64,000 nt of DNA, from NCBI RefSeq assembly GCF_024622045.1, contig NZ_JANKBP010000002.1; one strand, given 5' to 3'. Positions 17,177 to 25,943 of this stretch are shown here, piece after piece (position 1 is the first letter of the stretch; each line of letters opens with the position of its first letter). Position numbers and translations under genes: made by a program. This DNA is from Rodentibacter caecimuris. Lineage in GTDB: Bacteria > Pseudomonadota > Gammaproteobacteria > Enterobacterales > Pasteurellaceae. The notes beneath the pieces were generated by a model that saw only the letters and a list, made by a program, of their open reading frames with translations, ran no database searches and was not told where the DNA came from.

Positions 17177-17241
17177 GAGGGTTTCCTTATTGTTTGAAAA
17201 TCGCTGCCATTGTATAGAAGAAAAAATAATTGTATAGAAAA

Positions 17242-17958
17242 TTAATCTTTAAGTAATTCAATTTGTGCGGTCGCCTGAACCCGTACCGCTTCTTTTCCGT
17301 TTTCTAAAAAAGCATTCGGTGCGGTATCGGAGGACAACATTGCCACTTTAGCCGCACGTGATGAGGTGTAAGGACGGATTGCTGTCGATTCATTCACCGA
17401 TGAAATGTCTAAATTAAGAATACGGTAATTGTTCATTTGTAATGAATGTTGAATTAATGTCGCTTTATTTTTAAATTTTTCAATAACAGCCTGTGTTAAT
17501 TCGCTTTCTACACTCATTAATTTTTCCGGTGAAATAGTGGCATTTACATCTTCAATCGCAAGAATGCCATCAAGTGAATTGAGCACCTCTGATAAGGCTT
17601 GGAAATCTTTACTTTCCAACACAAGATCGGCGCGGGCAATCCAACCTGTTTTCTTCCCTTCATTATTGTAACGAACAGAAGTATTACGGGAATTACCTTT
17701 AATTTCCACCGCACTTTGTTTTTGAACAATGCCGACCGCTTTATTTAAACGTTCTGAAATCGTCTTATTTAAGTCCGCTAAATCTTTTCCATCAACTTGA
17801 TAAAATAAACGCACATTTAATAAATCACGTTCAATGCTTTTTTCTGCTTCAGTATTAAATGAAACAATATTGGTTTGCCGGGCGATGGCATTTTCTGCTA
17901 AGACTGAGGTACTAAAGGGTAACGCTAATAGTATGAGACCGAGTGATTTTAGTTTCAT
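17242..17958 (-). CDS. Periplasmic SIMPL-domain (DUF541) protein
   Basis: A 238-residue secreted protein of the SIMPL family, which includes E. coli YggE. The start at 17958 is chosen because GGAG stands six bases upstream; the frame opens four codons earlier. The signal peptide is MKLKSLGLILLALPFSTSVLA, cut before ENAI. The family pattern is seen in IERDLLNVRLFYQVDG, KTISERLNKAVGIV, RADLVLESKDFQALSEVL and the C-terminal AAKVAMLSSDTAP followed by VRVQATAQIELL. Such proteins have been linked to oxidative stress tolerance, but the molecular role is unknown. It follows rraB after a hairpin that overlaps its leader. Confidence 0.8.
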   Translation of the reverse strand: MKLKSLGLILLALPFSTSVLAENAIARQTNIVSFNTEAEKSIERDLLNVRLFYQVDGKDLADLNKTISERLNKAVGIVQKQSAVEIKGNSRNTSVRYNNEGKKTGWIARADLVLESKDFQALSEVLNSLDGILAIEDVNATISPEKLMSVESELTQAVIEKFKNKATLIQHSLQMNNYRILNLDISSVNESTAIRPYTSSRAAKVAMLSSDTAPNAFLENGKEAVRVQATAQIELLKD

Positions 17959-17968
17959 AAATTTCTCC

Positions 17969-17999
17969 AAAAAATGACCGCACTTTATTTATGCGGTCA
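17969..17999 (-). terminator. Terminator or attenuator between rraB and the SIMPL gene
   Basis: On the minus strand TGACCGCA, a 9-base loop and TGCGGTCA are followed by six T residues, eight bases downstream of the rraB stop. One arm is an uptake signal. The T-run touches the ribosome site of the SIMPL gene, so read-through may be what expresses that gene. Confidence 0.75.
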
Positions 18000-18009
18000 G
18001 GTTAGTCAA

Positions 18010-18432
18010 TTAGTGTAAGCGTGATTCTTCGACCTCATCCTCATCAAAAAATTCACCATCGTTGCCGTATTCGTCCTCATCATCACTCGGGTCTTCAAAG
18101 TAGGTTCCCCAACCGTCATAAATCCCTTTATGTTTTTCAATTAACGGCAAAATTTCTTTTTGTTGGGCATCAATAATTTCTGCTTTTAATTCCACTTCGC
18201 TGATGATGTCAAAACAGAAAATGGCTTTTCCATTATCATCTTCAAATTCTTCCGCCTCGGAGACTTCATAGCCGGCTTTAAACGCATCTACGGCAATTTT
18301 TTCCAATAAATCAAAATCATAGTGTGACACATGATGTTCAATAATATACAGGGCGGAAGGATCGCTGCCGTCATTTAATAAATCGGTGATAATTTCCCGT
18401 GTTTCTGCTTGAAGGGCGACAAAATCAGTCAT
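18010..18432 (-). CDS. rraB: Ribonuclease E inhibitor RraB
   Basis: Binds RNase E and modulates mRNA decay. 140 residues from the ATG at 18432, which has AAGGAA upstream and aligns with the E. coli start; the frame opens earlier (18519) but that extension is unlike the family. Motifs: ETREIITDLLNDGSDPSALY, IEHHVSHYDFDLLEK, AFKAGYEV, and YDGWGTYFEDPSDDEDEYG, ending in the acidic tail typical of RraB. It is divergent from truD with about 100 bases between starts, which must hold both promoters. Confidence 0.93.
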   Translation of the reverse strand: MTDFVALQAETREIITDLLNDGSDPSALYIIEHHVSHYDFDLLEKIAVDAFKAGYEVSEAEEFEDDNGKAIFCFDIISEVELKAEIIDAQQKEILPLIEKHKGIYDGWGTYFEDPSDDEDEYGNDGEFFDEDEVEESRLH

Positions 18433-18533
18433 AGTAAATTCCTTAGTTGGCGTGAAAAGTGCGGTTATTTTAGTGGATAAATCTACAAAAGTCGCATAAA
18501 ATCTCGCAAAACCTAACAATACACGTCAAAATC

Positions 18534-19553
18534 ATGCTTGAACAACTCCCTTATCTCACCTTAAAAACGCCGCCAAAATCCACCGCACTTTTAAAGCAAG
18601 AATGTGCTGATTTTATAGTGATTGAAGATCTTGGCTATGACATGTCGGGGGAAGGGGAATTTGTGGCGGTAAAAGTACGAAAAACCGGTTGTAACACCCT
18701 ATTTGTCGGCGAAAAACTGGCAAAATTTGCCGGCGTGCCGGAACGAAATATGGGCTATGCCGGTTTAAAGGATCGCCAAGCGATAACGGAACAATGGTTC
18801 TGCCTGCAAATGCCCGGACAGGAAACGCCGGATTTCACTCAATTTGACGTGGAAGGCGTAGAGATTTTAGCGGTCACCCGCCATCATCGCAAAATTCGCA
18901 CGGGAAGTTTACAAGGCAATTATTTTGAAATTTTGCTGCGTGACGCACAGGAAAGCGATGAGTTAAACTCTCGGTTAAATTTTGTGGCAAATTTTGGTTT
19001 TCCCAATTATTTTACGGAACAACGCTTTGGGCGTGACGGTCATAATCTCACACAAGCCTTACGTTGGGCACAAGGCGAAATTAAGGTGAAAGATCGCAAA
19101 AAACGCAGTTTTTACCTCTCTGCCGCACGTAGTGAGATTTTTAATTTAGTGGTAGCGGCACGCATTGAGCAGGGGCTTGCCCAACAAATTTTGCCAAATG
19201 ATATTGTGCAATTAAATGGTTCGCACAGTTGGTTTAAAGCGGATGAATCGGAAGATTTAGTGGCATTACAAGTGCGGTTAGATTCACGAGATATTTTACT
19301 CACCGCTCCGTTAATCGGGGAAGAAAATCTTGTGAGCTCAAATATTGAAAATGCCATTGTGGAACAACATAATGCCTTTTCACCTTTGATGAAACAAGAA
19401 AAAATGAAAGCGGCGCGCCGTCCACTGTTAATGCGGGCACAGAATTTCCAATGGCAATTTATTGAGGAAGGATTAAAACTCTCTTTTTATTTGCCGTCAG
19501 GCAGCTATGCCACGGCACTTATTCGAGAATTAGTGAATTATAAGGAAGCATAA
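18534..19553 (+). CDS. truD: tRNA pseudouridine(13) synthase TruD
   Basis: Makes pseudouridine at position 13 of tRNA-Glu. The catalytic Asp is D80 in GYAGLKDRQA. Other family segments are NYFTEQRFGRDGHN, RSFYLSAARSEIFN and the C-terminal AARRPLLMRAQNFQW and FYLPSGSYATALIRELV. 339 residues. The stop overlaps the surE start (TAATG), so the two are coupled, as in other gamma-proteobacteria where truD-surE lie together. Confidence 0.96.
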   Translation: MLEQLPYLTLKTPPKSTALLKQECADFIVIEDLGYDMSGEGEFVAVKVRKTGCNTLFVGEKLAKFAGVPERNMGYAGLKDRQAITEQWFCLQMPGQETPDFTQFDVEGVEILAVTRHHRKIRTGSLQGNYFEILLRDAQESDELNSRLNFVANFGFPNYFTEQRFGRDGHNLTQALRWAQGEIKVKDRKKRSFYLSAARSEIFNLVVAARIEQGLAQQILPNDIVQLNGSHSWFKADESEDLVALQVRLDSRDILLTAPLIGEENLVSSNIENAIVEQHNAFSPLMKQEKMKAARRPLLMRAQNFQWQFIEEGLKLSFYLPSGSYATALIRELVNYKEA

Positions 19554-20293
19554 TGCGAATTTTATTAAGTAATGATGATGGTTTTCACGCAGAAGGCATT
19601 CAAGTTTTAGCGGCGGAATTACGCAAGTTTGCCGATGTAGTGATAGTCGCCCCGGATCGTAATCGAAGTGCGGCATCAAGTGCCTTAACTTTAGTTGAAC
19701 CGTTACGTCCGCGCCATTTAGATAACGGTGATTATTGTATTAACGGAACGCCGGCGGATTGCGTGCATTTGGCATTAAATGGTTTTTTATCCGGTCAAGT
19801 GGATTTGGTCGTATCGGGCATTAATGCGGGTTGTAATATGGGCGATGACACGATTTATTCCGGCACAGTGGCGGCAGCATTAGAAGGGCGTCATTTGGGA
19901 CTGCCTTCAATTGCCGTATCCTTAGACGGTCGCCAACATTATGAAACGGCGGCTCGGGTTGTGGCGGATTTAATTCCTAAATTACATAATCGGTTAGTCA
20001 ATCCCCGTGAAATTATTAATATTAATGTTCCTGATTTACCTTATGACGAACTCAAAGGCTATAAAGTTTGCCATTTAGGTTATCGTTCTTCTGCGGCAGA
20101 AGTGATTAAACAAGAAGATCCCCGTGGTGAAGCCATCTATTGGATTGGCCCTGCCAGTTTACCGGAAAACGAGCAAGAGGGAACGGATTTCCATGCGGTA
20201 AAAAACGGTTATGTTTCGATTACCCCTATTCAAGCCGATATGACCGCCCACCATTCAATTCAGGCTTTACAAGATTGGCTGGAACGTGAATAA
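19553..20293 (+). CDS. surE: 5'/3'-nucleotidase SurE
   Basis: Metal-dependent nucleotidase and exopolyphosphatase. The start MRILLSNDDGFHAEGI gives the ligand pair D8-D9; RNRSAASSALT and the VSGINAGCNMGDDTIYSGTV stretch (Asn ligand) complete the active site. 246 residues. In E. coli pcm follows; here pcm is absent and a DedA-type gene follows within 40 bases, as in Haemophilus. Confidence 0.96.
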   Translation: MRILLSNDDGFHAEGIQVLAAELRKFADVVIVAPDRNRSAASSALTLVEPLRPRHLDNGDYCINGTPADCVHLALNGFLSGQVDLVVSGINAGCNMGDDTIYSGTVAAALEGRHLGLPSIAVSLDGRQHYETAARVVADLIPKLHNRLVNPREIININVPDLPYDELKGYKVCHLGYRSSAAEVIKQEDPRGEAIYWIGPASLPENEQEGTDFHAVKNGYVSITPIQADMTAHHSIQALQDWLERE

Positions 20294-20332
20294 TGCGGAG
20301 TTTTGTCTCAATGACAATCAAAGGTGAATAGA

Positions 20333-20908
20333 ATGAATATTTTTGGGGCAATGTATGATAAAACCATGGAATGGTCGAAACATCGTTTTGCAACGTTTTG
20401 GCTGTCTTTTGTGAGTTTTATTGAAGCGATCTTTTTCCCGATTCCGCCGGATGTGATGTTGATTCCCATGTCGATGTCGAAGCCCAAAAGTGCGGTCAAA
20501 TTTGCGCTTTATACTGCAATCGCCTCCGTTCTCGGCGGTATGGTGGGTTATGCTATTGGTTATTTTGCTACGGACTGGGTACAGGGTATCGTGCAACAAT
20601 GGGGCTATGGCGACCATTGGGCAACGGCGATAAAATGGTTTGAGCAATGGGGTGTACTCGTCGTTTTTGTTGCCGGTTTCAGCCCGATTCCTTATAAAGT
20701 GTTTACGATTTGTGCCGGCGTGATGCAAATGGCATTTTTCCCATTTGTACTGACCGCATTTATTTCCCGAGCGGTGCGTTTCTTGCTTGTCGCAAAATTA
20801 GCTGCATGGGGCGGAGAAAAATTTGCGGTTAAATTACGTAAATCGATTGAAATTATTGGTTGGTCGGTCGTTGCGCTTGCGGTGGCGGCTTACTTTATTT
20901 TGAAATAA
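20333..20908 (+). CDS. yqaA: YqaA/DedA-like inner membrane protein
   Basis: A 191-residue membrane protein of the SNARE-associated/DedA superfamily (VTT domain). ATG at 20333 is preceded by AAGGTG; a GTG nine bases earlier is part of that ribosome site. The N-terminal helix carries SFVSFIEAIFFPIPPDVMLIP, the re-entrant Pro-rich motif of DedA proteins, and the second half has FVAGFSPIPYKVFTICAG, the matching re-entrant loop with its Phe-Ser-Pro-Ile-Pro core. Members flip or scramble lipids in other systems; this protein's substrate is unknown. An uptake signal is inside (20488-20496). Confidence 0.85.
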   Translation: MNIFGAMYDKTMEWSKHRFATFWLSFVSFIEAIFFPIPPDVMLIPMSMSKPKSAVKFALYTAIASVLGGMVGYAIGYFATDWVQGIVQQWGYGDHWATAIKWFEQWGVLVVFVAGFSPIPYKVFTICAGVMQMAFFPFVLTAFISRAVRFLLVAKLAAWGGEKFAVKLRKSIEIIGWSVVALAVAAYFILK

Positions 20909-20919
20909 TGGGATTTATT

Positions 20920-21111
20920 ATGAATAAATGTTTATTTGCGTTGTCTATGTCGGTAGTTTTAGCAGCGTGTTCTTCACCTAAAGTTGAAATGAGCGATCCT
21001 GATGCCTTACCGAATGGCATTATGCAACCTGTTGAGGGAACAGGAGCGATTGCCGGGGGCGGTTTTATGCCGGAAATAGAACGACAAGCTATGCCGAATA
21101 CAATGAAATAA
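20920..21111 (+). CDS. Small lipoprotein related to the NlpD N-terminal linker
   Basis: A 63-residue lipoprotein: MNKCLFALSMSVVLAAC is a lipoprotein signal with lipobox LAAC. The mature 47 residues resemble the start of the next gene's product: NGIMQPVEG...GGGFMPEIERQAMPNTM here against PGVMQPVDN...GGGTWQPEIQQNTMPNHM in NlpD. This looks like a partial duplication of the nlpD 5' end that became a free-standing gene. It is 11 bases after yqaA and 13 before nlpD, with ribosome-site-like AATGGGAT upstream. Function unknown; an accessory to envelope amidase activation is only a guess. Confidence 0.8.
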   Translation: MNKCLFALSMSVVLAACSSPKVEMSDPDALPNGIMQPVEGTGAIAGGGFMPEIERQAMPNTMK

Positions 21112-21124
21112 GAAGGAAAAATAA

Positions 21125-22312
21125 ATGAAAAAATCGTTTTTATTGTTACCCTTGAGTGTGGCAATTTTGACTGCCTGTTCGTCCAATACTCAGGCGCCTA
21201 TTGAAAATGCCGGCGGTACGCTTTCACCGGGTGTTATGCAACCGGTAGATAATAACGGTGGCGGCACTTGGCAGCCTGAAATTCAACAAAATACCATGCC
21301 AAATCATATGGGAACCCACGCAACAGGTAATATGCCTGTCGGCACTCAAACACCGCAGCCGAATTTTCAACCGACTTATCAACCGGTACAGCCGGCTCAA
21401 CCTGTCGCACCGGTACAACCTCAAACCAAAACGGTAACTAAAACGGTATCCGATTGTACAGGCTCTGCGATGGTGAATGTACCGCGTAACCCAAATACTA
21501 ACGCGCCGGATTACAGCCAAATTCAAAAAGGTTCGTACAAAGGGGAGACTTATAAAGTCAATAAAGGCGATACAATGTTTTTAATCGCTTACCTAGCAGG
21601 TATGGATGTAAAAGAACTGGCGGCAATGAATAATATGTCAGAGCCTTATAGTTTAAGTGTCGGTCAAACATTAAAAATAGGTAAGTGCGTTACTAAAACC
21701 GTAACGACGACAGTACCGGTCAATACAAACGCAGCTCCGGTGAAACAGGTAGAACCTGCCGTTACTTATAGAGCGGGGGCAAACGGTACGCAAATTGGTT
21801 CTGACGGTACGATTATCGGACCGGTGAAATCAAGTGCTGGTGTTCCTTCTTCCGCACCGACTTACCCGACTTCGACAGCGCCGGTTGCAACGGGGAATAC
21901 AACACCGGTGAACGCAAATGTTGTCGCGCCGATTGCCTCCAATACAAGATGGATGTGGCCGGCAAACGGCAATATTATCCAAGGTTTCTCAAGTTCTGAC
22001 GGTGGCAATAAAGGGATTGATATTTCCGGTTCTCGCGGACAATCGGTGAAAGCTGCGGCAGCCGGTCGGGTGGTGTATGCGGGGAACGCATTGCGTGGTT
22101 ATGGCAACCTCATTATTATCAAACACGATGATGATTTCTTGAGTGCCTATGCACACAACGACAGAATCCTTGTTAGCGATCAGCAAGAAATCAGAGCCGG
22201 ACAGGAAATTGCCAAAATGGGGAGTACCGGTACCAATAGCGTAAAACTTCATTTTGAAATTCGTTATAAAGGTAAATCGGTCGATCCTATTCGTTACTTA
22301 CCAAGAAGATAA
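21125..22312 (+). CDS. nlpD: Murein hydrolase activator NlpD (LppB-type lipoprotein)
   Basis: Outer-membrane lipoprotein that activates the AmiC amidase for daughter cell separation. Lipobox ILTACSS puts the lipidated Cys at residue 18. A Pro/Gln-rich linker (about 60-110), then a LysM domain at about 138-182 (YKVNKGDTMFLIAYLAGMD, SVGQTLKIG), then a C-terminal peptidase M23 domain from about residue 275 (WMWPANGNIIQGF, GNALRGYGNLIIIKH, LHFEIRYKGKSVDP). The M23 metal motif is degenerate (GIDIS where active enzymes have HxGxD-type ligands), as in E. coli NlpD, so it activates rather than cuts. rpoS does not follow; a terminator and the effector island do. Confidence 0.95.
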   Translation: MKKSFLLLPLSVAILTACSSNTQAPIENAGGTLSPGVMQPVDNNGGGTWQPEIQQNTMPNHMGTHATGNMPVGTQTPQPNFQPTYQPVQPAQPVAPVQPQTKTVTKTVSDCTGSAMVNVPRNPNTNAPDYSQIQKGSYKGETYKVNKGDTMFLIAYLAGMDVKELAAMNNMSEPYSLSVGQTLKIGKCVTKTVTTTVPVNTNAAPVKQVEPAVTYRAGANGTQIGSDGTIIGPVKSSAGVPSSAPTYPTSTAPVATGNTTPVNANVVAPIASNTRWMWPANGNIIQGFSSSDGGNKGIDISGSRGQSVKAAAAGRVVYAGNALRGYGNLIIIKHDDDFLSAYAHNDRILVSDQQEIRAGQEIAKMGSTGTNSVKLHFEIRYKGKSVDPIRYLPRR

Positions 22313-22321
22313 CCAATAGGC

Positions 22322-22353
22322 AAAAGAGCGGTCAATTTGACCGCTCTTTTTTT
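22322..22353 (+). terminator. Rho-independent terminator after nlpD
   Basis: AAAAGAGCGGTCAA and TTGACCGCTCTTTT form a long near-perfect stem with a short loop, followed by more T residues. It closes the truD-nlpD series and marks the left edge of the accessory island. Confidence 0.92.
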
Positions 22354-22426
22354 ATCCCCTTATTTTTATATGCTTACTTTTAGGTATAATGGTGAAGATT
22401 TTTTATACTATTTGGAGATCAATTTT

Positions 22427-23761
22427 ATGCTCAACAATTCACCTTCTATTTGGGTTCAAGATGCTTTCCAAATTACAGATAAAAGCCAAGATAAAGTATT
22501 GATTTTGGTTCTCGGCGAGAATGAGAATATTGCAAAAAGCTATATTCAGTATTATCAGATGAAGCACCAACTTCGTTTTTCTTTCTCATTCAATATCTTA
22601 CCTTTAGAAACCTACGCGCAATATCATGCAGATGAGGATTTGAGAGAAATACTTTATTCGGAAGCGCAAAAACTCTCGAAAAATCAACCGCTCTTTTTGT
22701 TTTACCCTGATCGCGATTTTCTTCCTCAAACAAATACAACCAATCTTAAAAAACAGATTTATGCTATTCCCTCTTGGCAAGAACAATGTGCCGTTTCAAC
22801 ATTTGCCCTATTTGAAGTACCGCCTGTTATTGAATCTTGTTTATGGAATAACGAACCTGATGATAAATGTTATGCCGTTATTCTGGCGGCAAGTGTTTGG
22901 ATTTTTCCCGATTTGTTTCGTCAGGAAAGATTACGCTACGCCTGTTTATTTCAAGATGAAAAAGCCGAAACTTATGCAAAAGCGGCACCCTATTTAGTTG
23001 AGTTACCCAAAAATCATCCTGTTTTGTCCCGTTTATTTTGTCGTAACGGAGACAATCACATCGAAGGCATTAATTACGGCGAACGCAATATCGGCACTTT
23101 CTTCCGTTCGTCGGCGGATTTCGACGCACTGCTTAATCATTTCCGCAAGTGGCTGATGTTGCAGGATTATACCGGACATTGGTACTACCTGCGCTTTTTT
23201 GACCCTACAGGCTTAGAAAAGTATCTTGACCGTCTGCAAACTTACCCGACCAAACTATCTGCCTTTTTTAACGGTAGTATGATAGAAAAAATCTTTTGTA
23301 TCAAAAACGGTGATGAATTAGTGGAATATGTGCCTAACATTGATTTATCGGCAGTGAAACAAGCAAAAAAACAATTTGATAAATTTGAAATCGAAGCCTT
23401 TATCGAACTGCACGATCGTTCATTATGTGAAAAAATTATTGGGGAAATTATGGTGCAATATCCCGAATTTGCTCACGCTTATGGCAAGGAGATCGTAGAA
23501 AAAACGGTCGATCATGCTTATCGTTTGGCAAAGTACGCAAAAATGAAAGGAACCATTAGTATTTTACAGTTGGCATTGGCAAATCTTATTTACGGGGATT
23601 CGGTTAATTATCTGGATCCTGAAAAGAAATTGAATGATATTTTAGTGAGCGATTTAACCGAACAAGAGAAACAGTTTTATTTAGAAAAGCGCTTTGATCA
23701 ACTCGAAAAACAAGGTCGCATTCGTCATCAATTACAATCAATAGGAGCACACAATGTCTAG
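22427..23761 (+). CDS. DUF4123 adaptor/chaperone of a type VI secretion effector
   Basis: 444 residues from the ATG at 22427 (GGAG upstream; TATAAT at 22385-22390 is a possible -10). Residues about 145-275 match the DUF4123 pattern: a YAVILAAS start, KAAPYLVEL, GTFFRSSADFDALLNHFRKWL and the very typical YYLRFFDPTGLEKYL. DUF4123 proteins (Tap/TEC) load a specific toxic effector onto VgrG of the type VI secretion system and are encoded next to it. The last 150 residues are helical and charged and would be the effector-specific part. The stop overlaps the effector start by 8 bases. No vgrG, PAAR or structural T6SS gene is in the window. Confidence 0.82.
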   Translation: MLNNSPSIWVQDAFQITDKSQDKVLILVLGENENIAKSYIQYYQMKHQLRFSFSFNILPLETYAQYHADEDLREILYSEAQKLSKNQPLFLFYPDRDFLPQTNTTNLKKQIYAIPSWQEQCAVSTFALFEVPPVIESCLWNNEPDDKCYAVILAASVWIFPDLFRQERLRYACLFQDEKAETYAKAAPYLVELPKNHPVLSRLFCRNGDNHIEGINYGERNIGTFFRSSADFDALLNHFRKWLMLQDYTGHWYYLRFFDPTGLEKYLDRLQTYPTKLSAFFNGSMIEKIFCIKNGDELVEYVPNIDLSAVKQAKKQFDKFEIEAFIELHDRSLCEKIIGEIMVQYPEFAHAYGKEIVEKTVDHAYRLAKYAKMKGTISILQLALANLIYGDSVNYLDPEKKLNDILVSDLTEQEKQFYLEKRFDQLEKQGRIRHQLQSIGAHNV

Positions 23762-25943
23762 TGTAGATACTGCACTTAATAAGATGATGGCATCTCATCA
23801 GCCGGAACAAATTGACCGATCGACAAATATGTGTCGCGCGGATGTGACAATTTATCACCATGACAGCTTAGCTGAATACCGTAAGCTGCCGGATGGTATT
23901 GTGGTAACGGTGTTTGATAGCTCCGGTAAGGCGTATCCGGCTAAGATTGAAAGTGGTGAAAGCGTGCATAACAGCGTGCTCTGCGGTGAGATTTCGTGGC
24001 AGCTATCGAGTGGTGAAGCGGTGTCTTCAACCTATACAAAAAAAGATAACCGCCGCTTAACCGAACAATCCGAACATACGCCGCTTAAAGCCTCAGACGG
24101 GTATGTATTGATAAAAGCCCGAAATCAATCTGATGATGAATTTACTATCTCAAAAGAACCCTTGAAACAACTTGCCGATCCCTTAAAAGTACAAGTGAGC
24201 TTTACGGAAAACAAAGTAGAAGCGGTGTATTTACCGCCCCCGATTTTGGTGAATCTGCGCTTACGACAGAATGAACCGGTGGTTCAATTAAAAGAGAAGG
24301 TTATTCAGCAGCTTATTGATGACGGCGGACATGCAACATTATTTATCCATGGTTATAACGTCCCTTTGGGGAGTTTAGGGCGTTTTGCTTCAAGTGAAGA
24401 ACTTGGCGAACAAATTCAATATAAGAACCAATTATCACCGGAGCAAGTTCAAAAACCTTATCTATACTATGACAATAAATTGATGAAACAGGCGGTTAAT
24501 GTCGATTTACATAAGAAGTTAGAGAAAAATTATTTATCCGAAGGCGTGAGTTATACAAAAGTAGGAGATCGGGATGTTTTTGCCCTTTCTGAAGTAAATA
24601 AAAGCTATGATAAATTGTCACCGCTCCTGAATGGTAAAGAAGCCTTATCTTGGTTTCCTCATGTTGAATTTCATTTGAATCTTGCTGCTTCGGGAAAAAA
24701 GAAACTGGCGGAATTTAATCAATGGGATAAATATAGTCGGATTGTTGGCGTAACTTGGTCGGGCAGTGTCGATCCGGATTTAAATTTTTTTCGTGCGGAA
24801 ATGTACGCTAATGAAGCCGGACGGGAACTTGCCGACGTGTTGAAACAGTTGCTTGAGCAAAGAGTAATAAAAATCAACATTATCACTCATTCTTTAGGGG
24901 CAAGGGTCGCACTTTCTGCCATGAATATCTTAGGCGATATGGCGGGTGAATATGATAATCGGATTGATAACCTGATTTTATGGGAACCTGCGGTGGCGGA
25001 TAATGCGCTAACGAATTTGGATAATTACGATGCGAAGAAAGTATTCAATCCGCTTGCTATGGAAATTTTCCCTTATGCTCACAAAGTGCCGAAACATATT
25101 ACCGTGTTATATTCACAAGAAGACGGCGTATTAGGCAGCGATCATAGTTATAGCGACTACGAACCGGTTGCGTTAATCGGCGGGGCTTATCCGAGCAAAT
25201 ATCTGTCTTTTACCACGGGTAATTCGGCACTAAAAGAATATTATAAAGATACGCGAATTTATGATTATGAGAAATCGGTTATTCAGATCAAACATACTTG
25301 TGATTTGTTGTATGCCGGTGCAGAGAAACAATACCGCCCCGATGAATGTGCGAAACTGCCTCATGCTTATCAAGTTAACCGTTATAAGCAAGAAATAGCA
25401 GCATTGATTCGAGAGGAGGCGGCAAGAGTGAATGATCCGGCAAACCCTACCTTTATTCCGCCATTAACCTATTTAAAGCCTTGGAGCCATTTCAAATGCT
25501 TCCCTGAAGAAGTGTTAAATCACATTATTGATGTATTAATCGGAAATGCCTTGTCCGATTGGGAGAAAAGGGAAAATTATTTTAAAGTACGGGCAGCGTT
25601 GGGGCATCAGGGCGATCGGCAAACTATTGATCATTTAGATAAAAATCTTGAACGTTTATCTAAAAAACGAGACTTGATGCTACATGACACATTTATTAAA
25701 AAATTGAGGGAAGAAGAAAAAAAATTAGAATATTTTGGTCAGGTAATTGAGGAGGATGGTTCGCAACGTTACTATTTTATTTCTCATTCGGCAATGCGAA
25801 CCTGGGAGTGGTTAGACTTGGATCGACATCAAGTTTTTCCATTGATTTACGAATACAGCTATAAACGGGAAATGATGGATAAGAAAATTCAAAAACATTC
25901 AAAATTTGGTCGGTATCCTAATAATTCGGGAGATGAACAATGA
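23754..25943 (+). CDS. Probable T6SS effector with alpha/beta-hydrolase (lipase-like) domain
   Basis: 729 residues, no signal peptide. An N-terminal beta-rich region (1-165) is followed by a hydrolase core: FIHGYN at 197-202 (oxyanion-side motif), VGVTWSGSVDPDL near 331, and the nucleophile elbow ITHSLGARVALSAM with Ser380; the usual first Gly of GxSxG is Thr here. Later YSQEDGVLGSDHSY (about 455) could give the acid and the His. The C-terminal third is charged and helical (KKLREEEKKLEYFGQ). It resembles DUF900-like hydrolases rather than a T6SS lipase class I can name, so phospholipase activity is inferred from fold and context. It overlaps its adaptor and, by ATGA, the next gene. Confidence 0.75.
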   Translation: MSSVDTALNKMMASHQPEQIDRSTNMCRADVTIYHHDSLAEYRKLPDGIVVTVFDSSGKAYPAKIESGESVHNSVLCGEISWQLSSGEAVSSTYTKKDNRRLTEQSEHTPLKASDGYVLIKARNQSDDEFTISKEPLKQLADPLKVQVSFTENKVEAVYLPPPILVNLRLRQNEPVVQLKEKVIQQLIDDGGHATLFIHGYNVPLGSLGRFASSEELGEQIQYKNQLSPEQVQKPYLYYDNKLMKQAVNVDLHKKLEKNYLSEGVSYTKVGDRDVFALSEVNKSYDKLSPLLNGKEALSWFPHVEFHLNLAASGKKKLAEFNQWDKYSRIVGVTWSGSVDPDLNFFRAEMYANEAGRELADVLKQLLEQRVIKINIITHSLGARVALSAMNILGDMAGEYDNRIDNLILWEPAVADNALTNLDNYDAKKVFNPLAMEIFPYAHKVPKHITVLYSQEDGVLGSDHSYSDYEPVALIGGAYPSKYLSFTTGNSALKEYYKDTRIYDYEKSVIQIKHTCDLLYAGAEKQYRPDECAKLPHAYQVNRYKQEIAALIREEAARVNDPANPTFIPPLTYLKPWSHFKCFPEEVLNHIIDVLIGNALSDWEKRENYFKVRAALGHQGDRQTIDHLDKNLERLSKKRDLMLHDTFIKKLREEEKKLEYFGQVIEEDGSQRYYFISHSAMRTWEWLDLDRHQVFPLIYEYSYKREMMDKKIQKHSKFGRYPNNSGDEQ

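Noticed and set aside
21125..22312. NlpD as an active M23 endopeptidase
   Set aside because: The first metal-binding motif is degenerate (GIDIS), as in E. coli NlpD, so an activator role is more likely.
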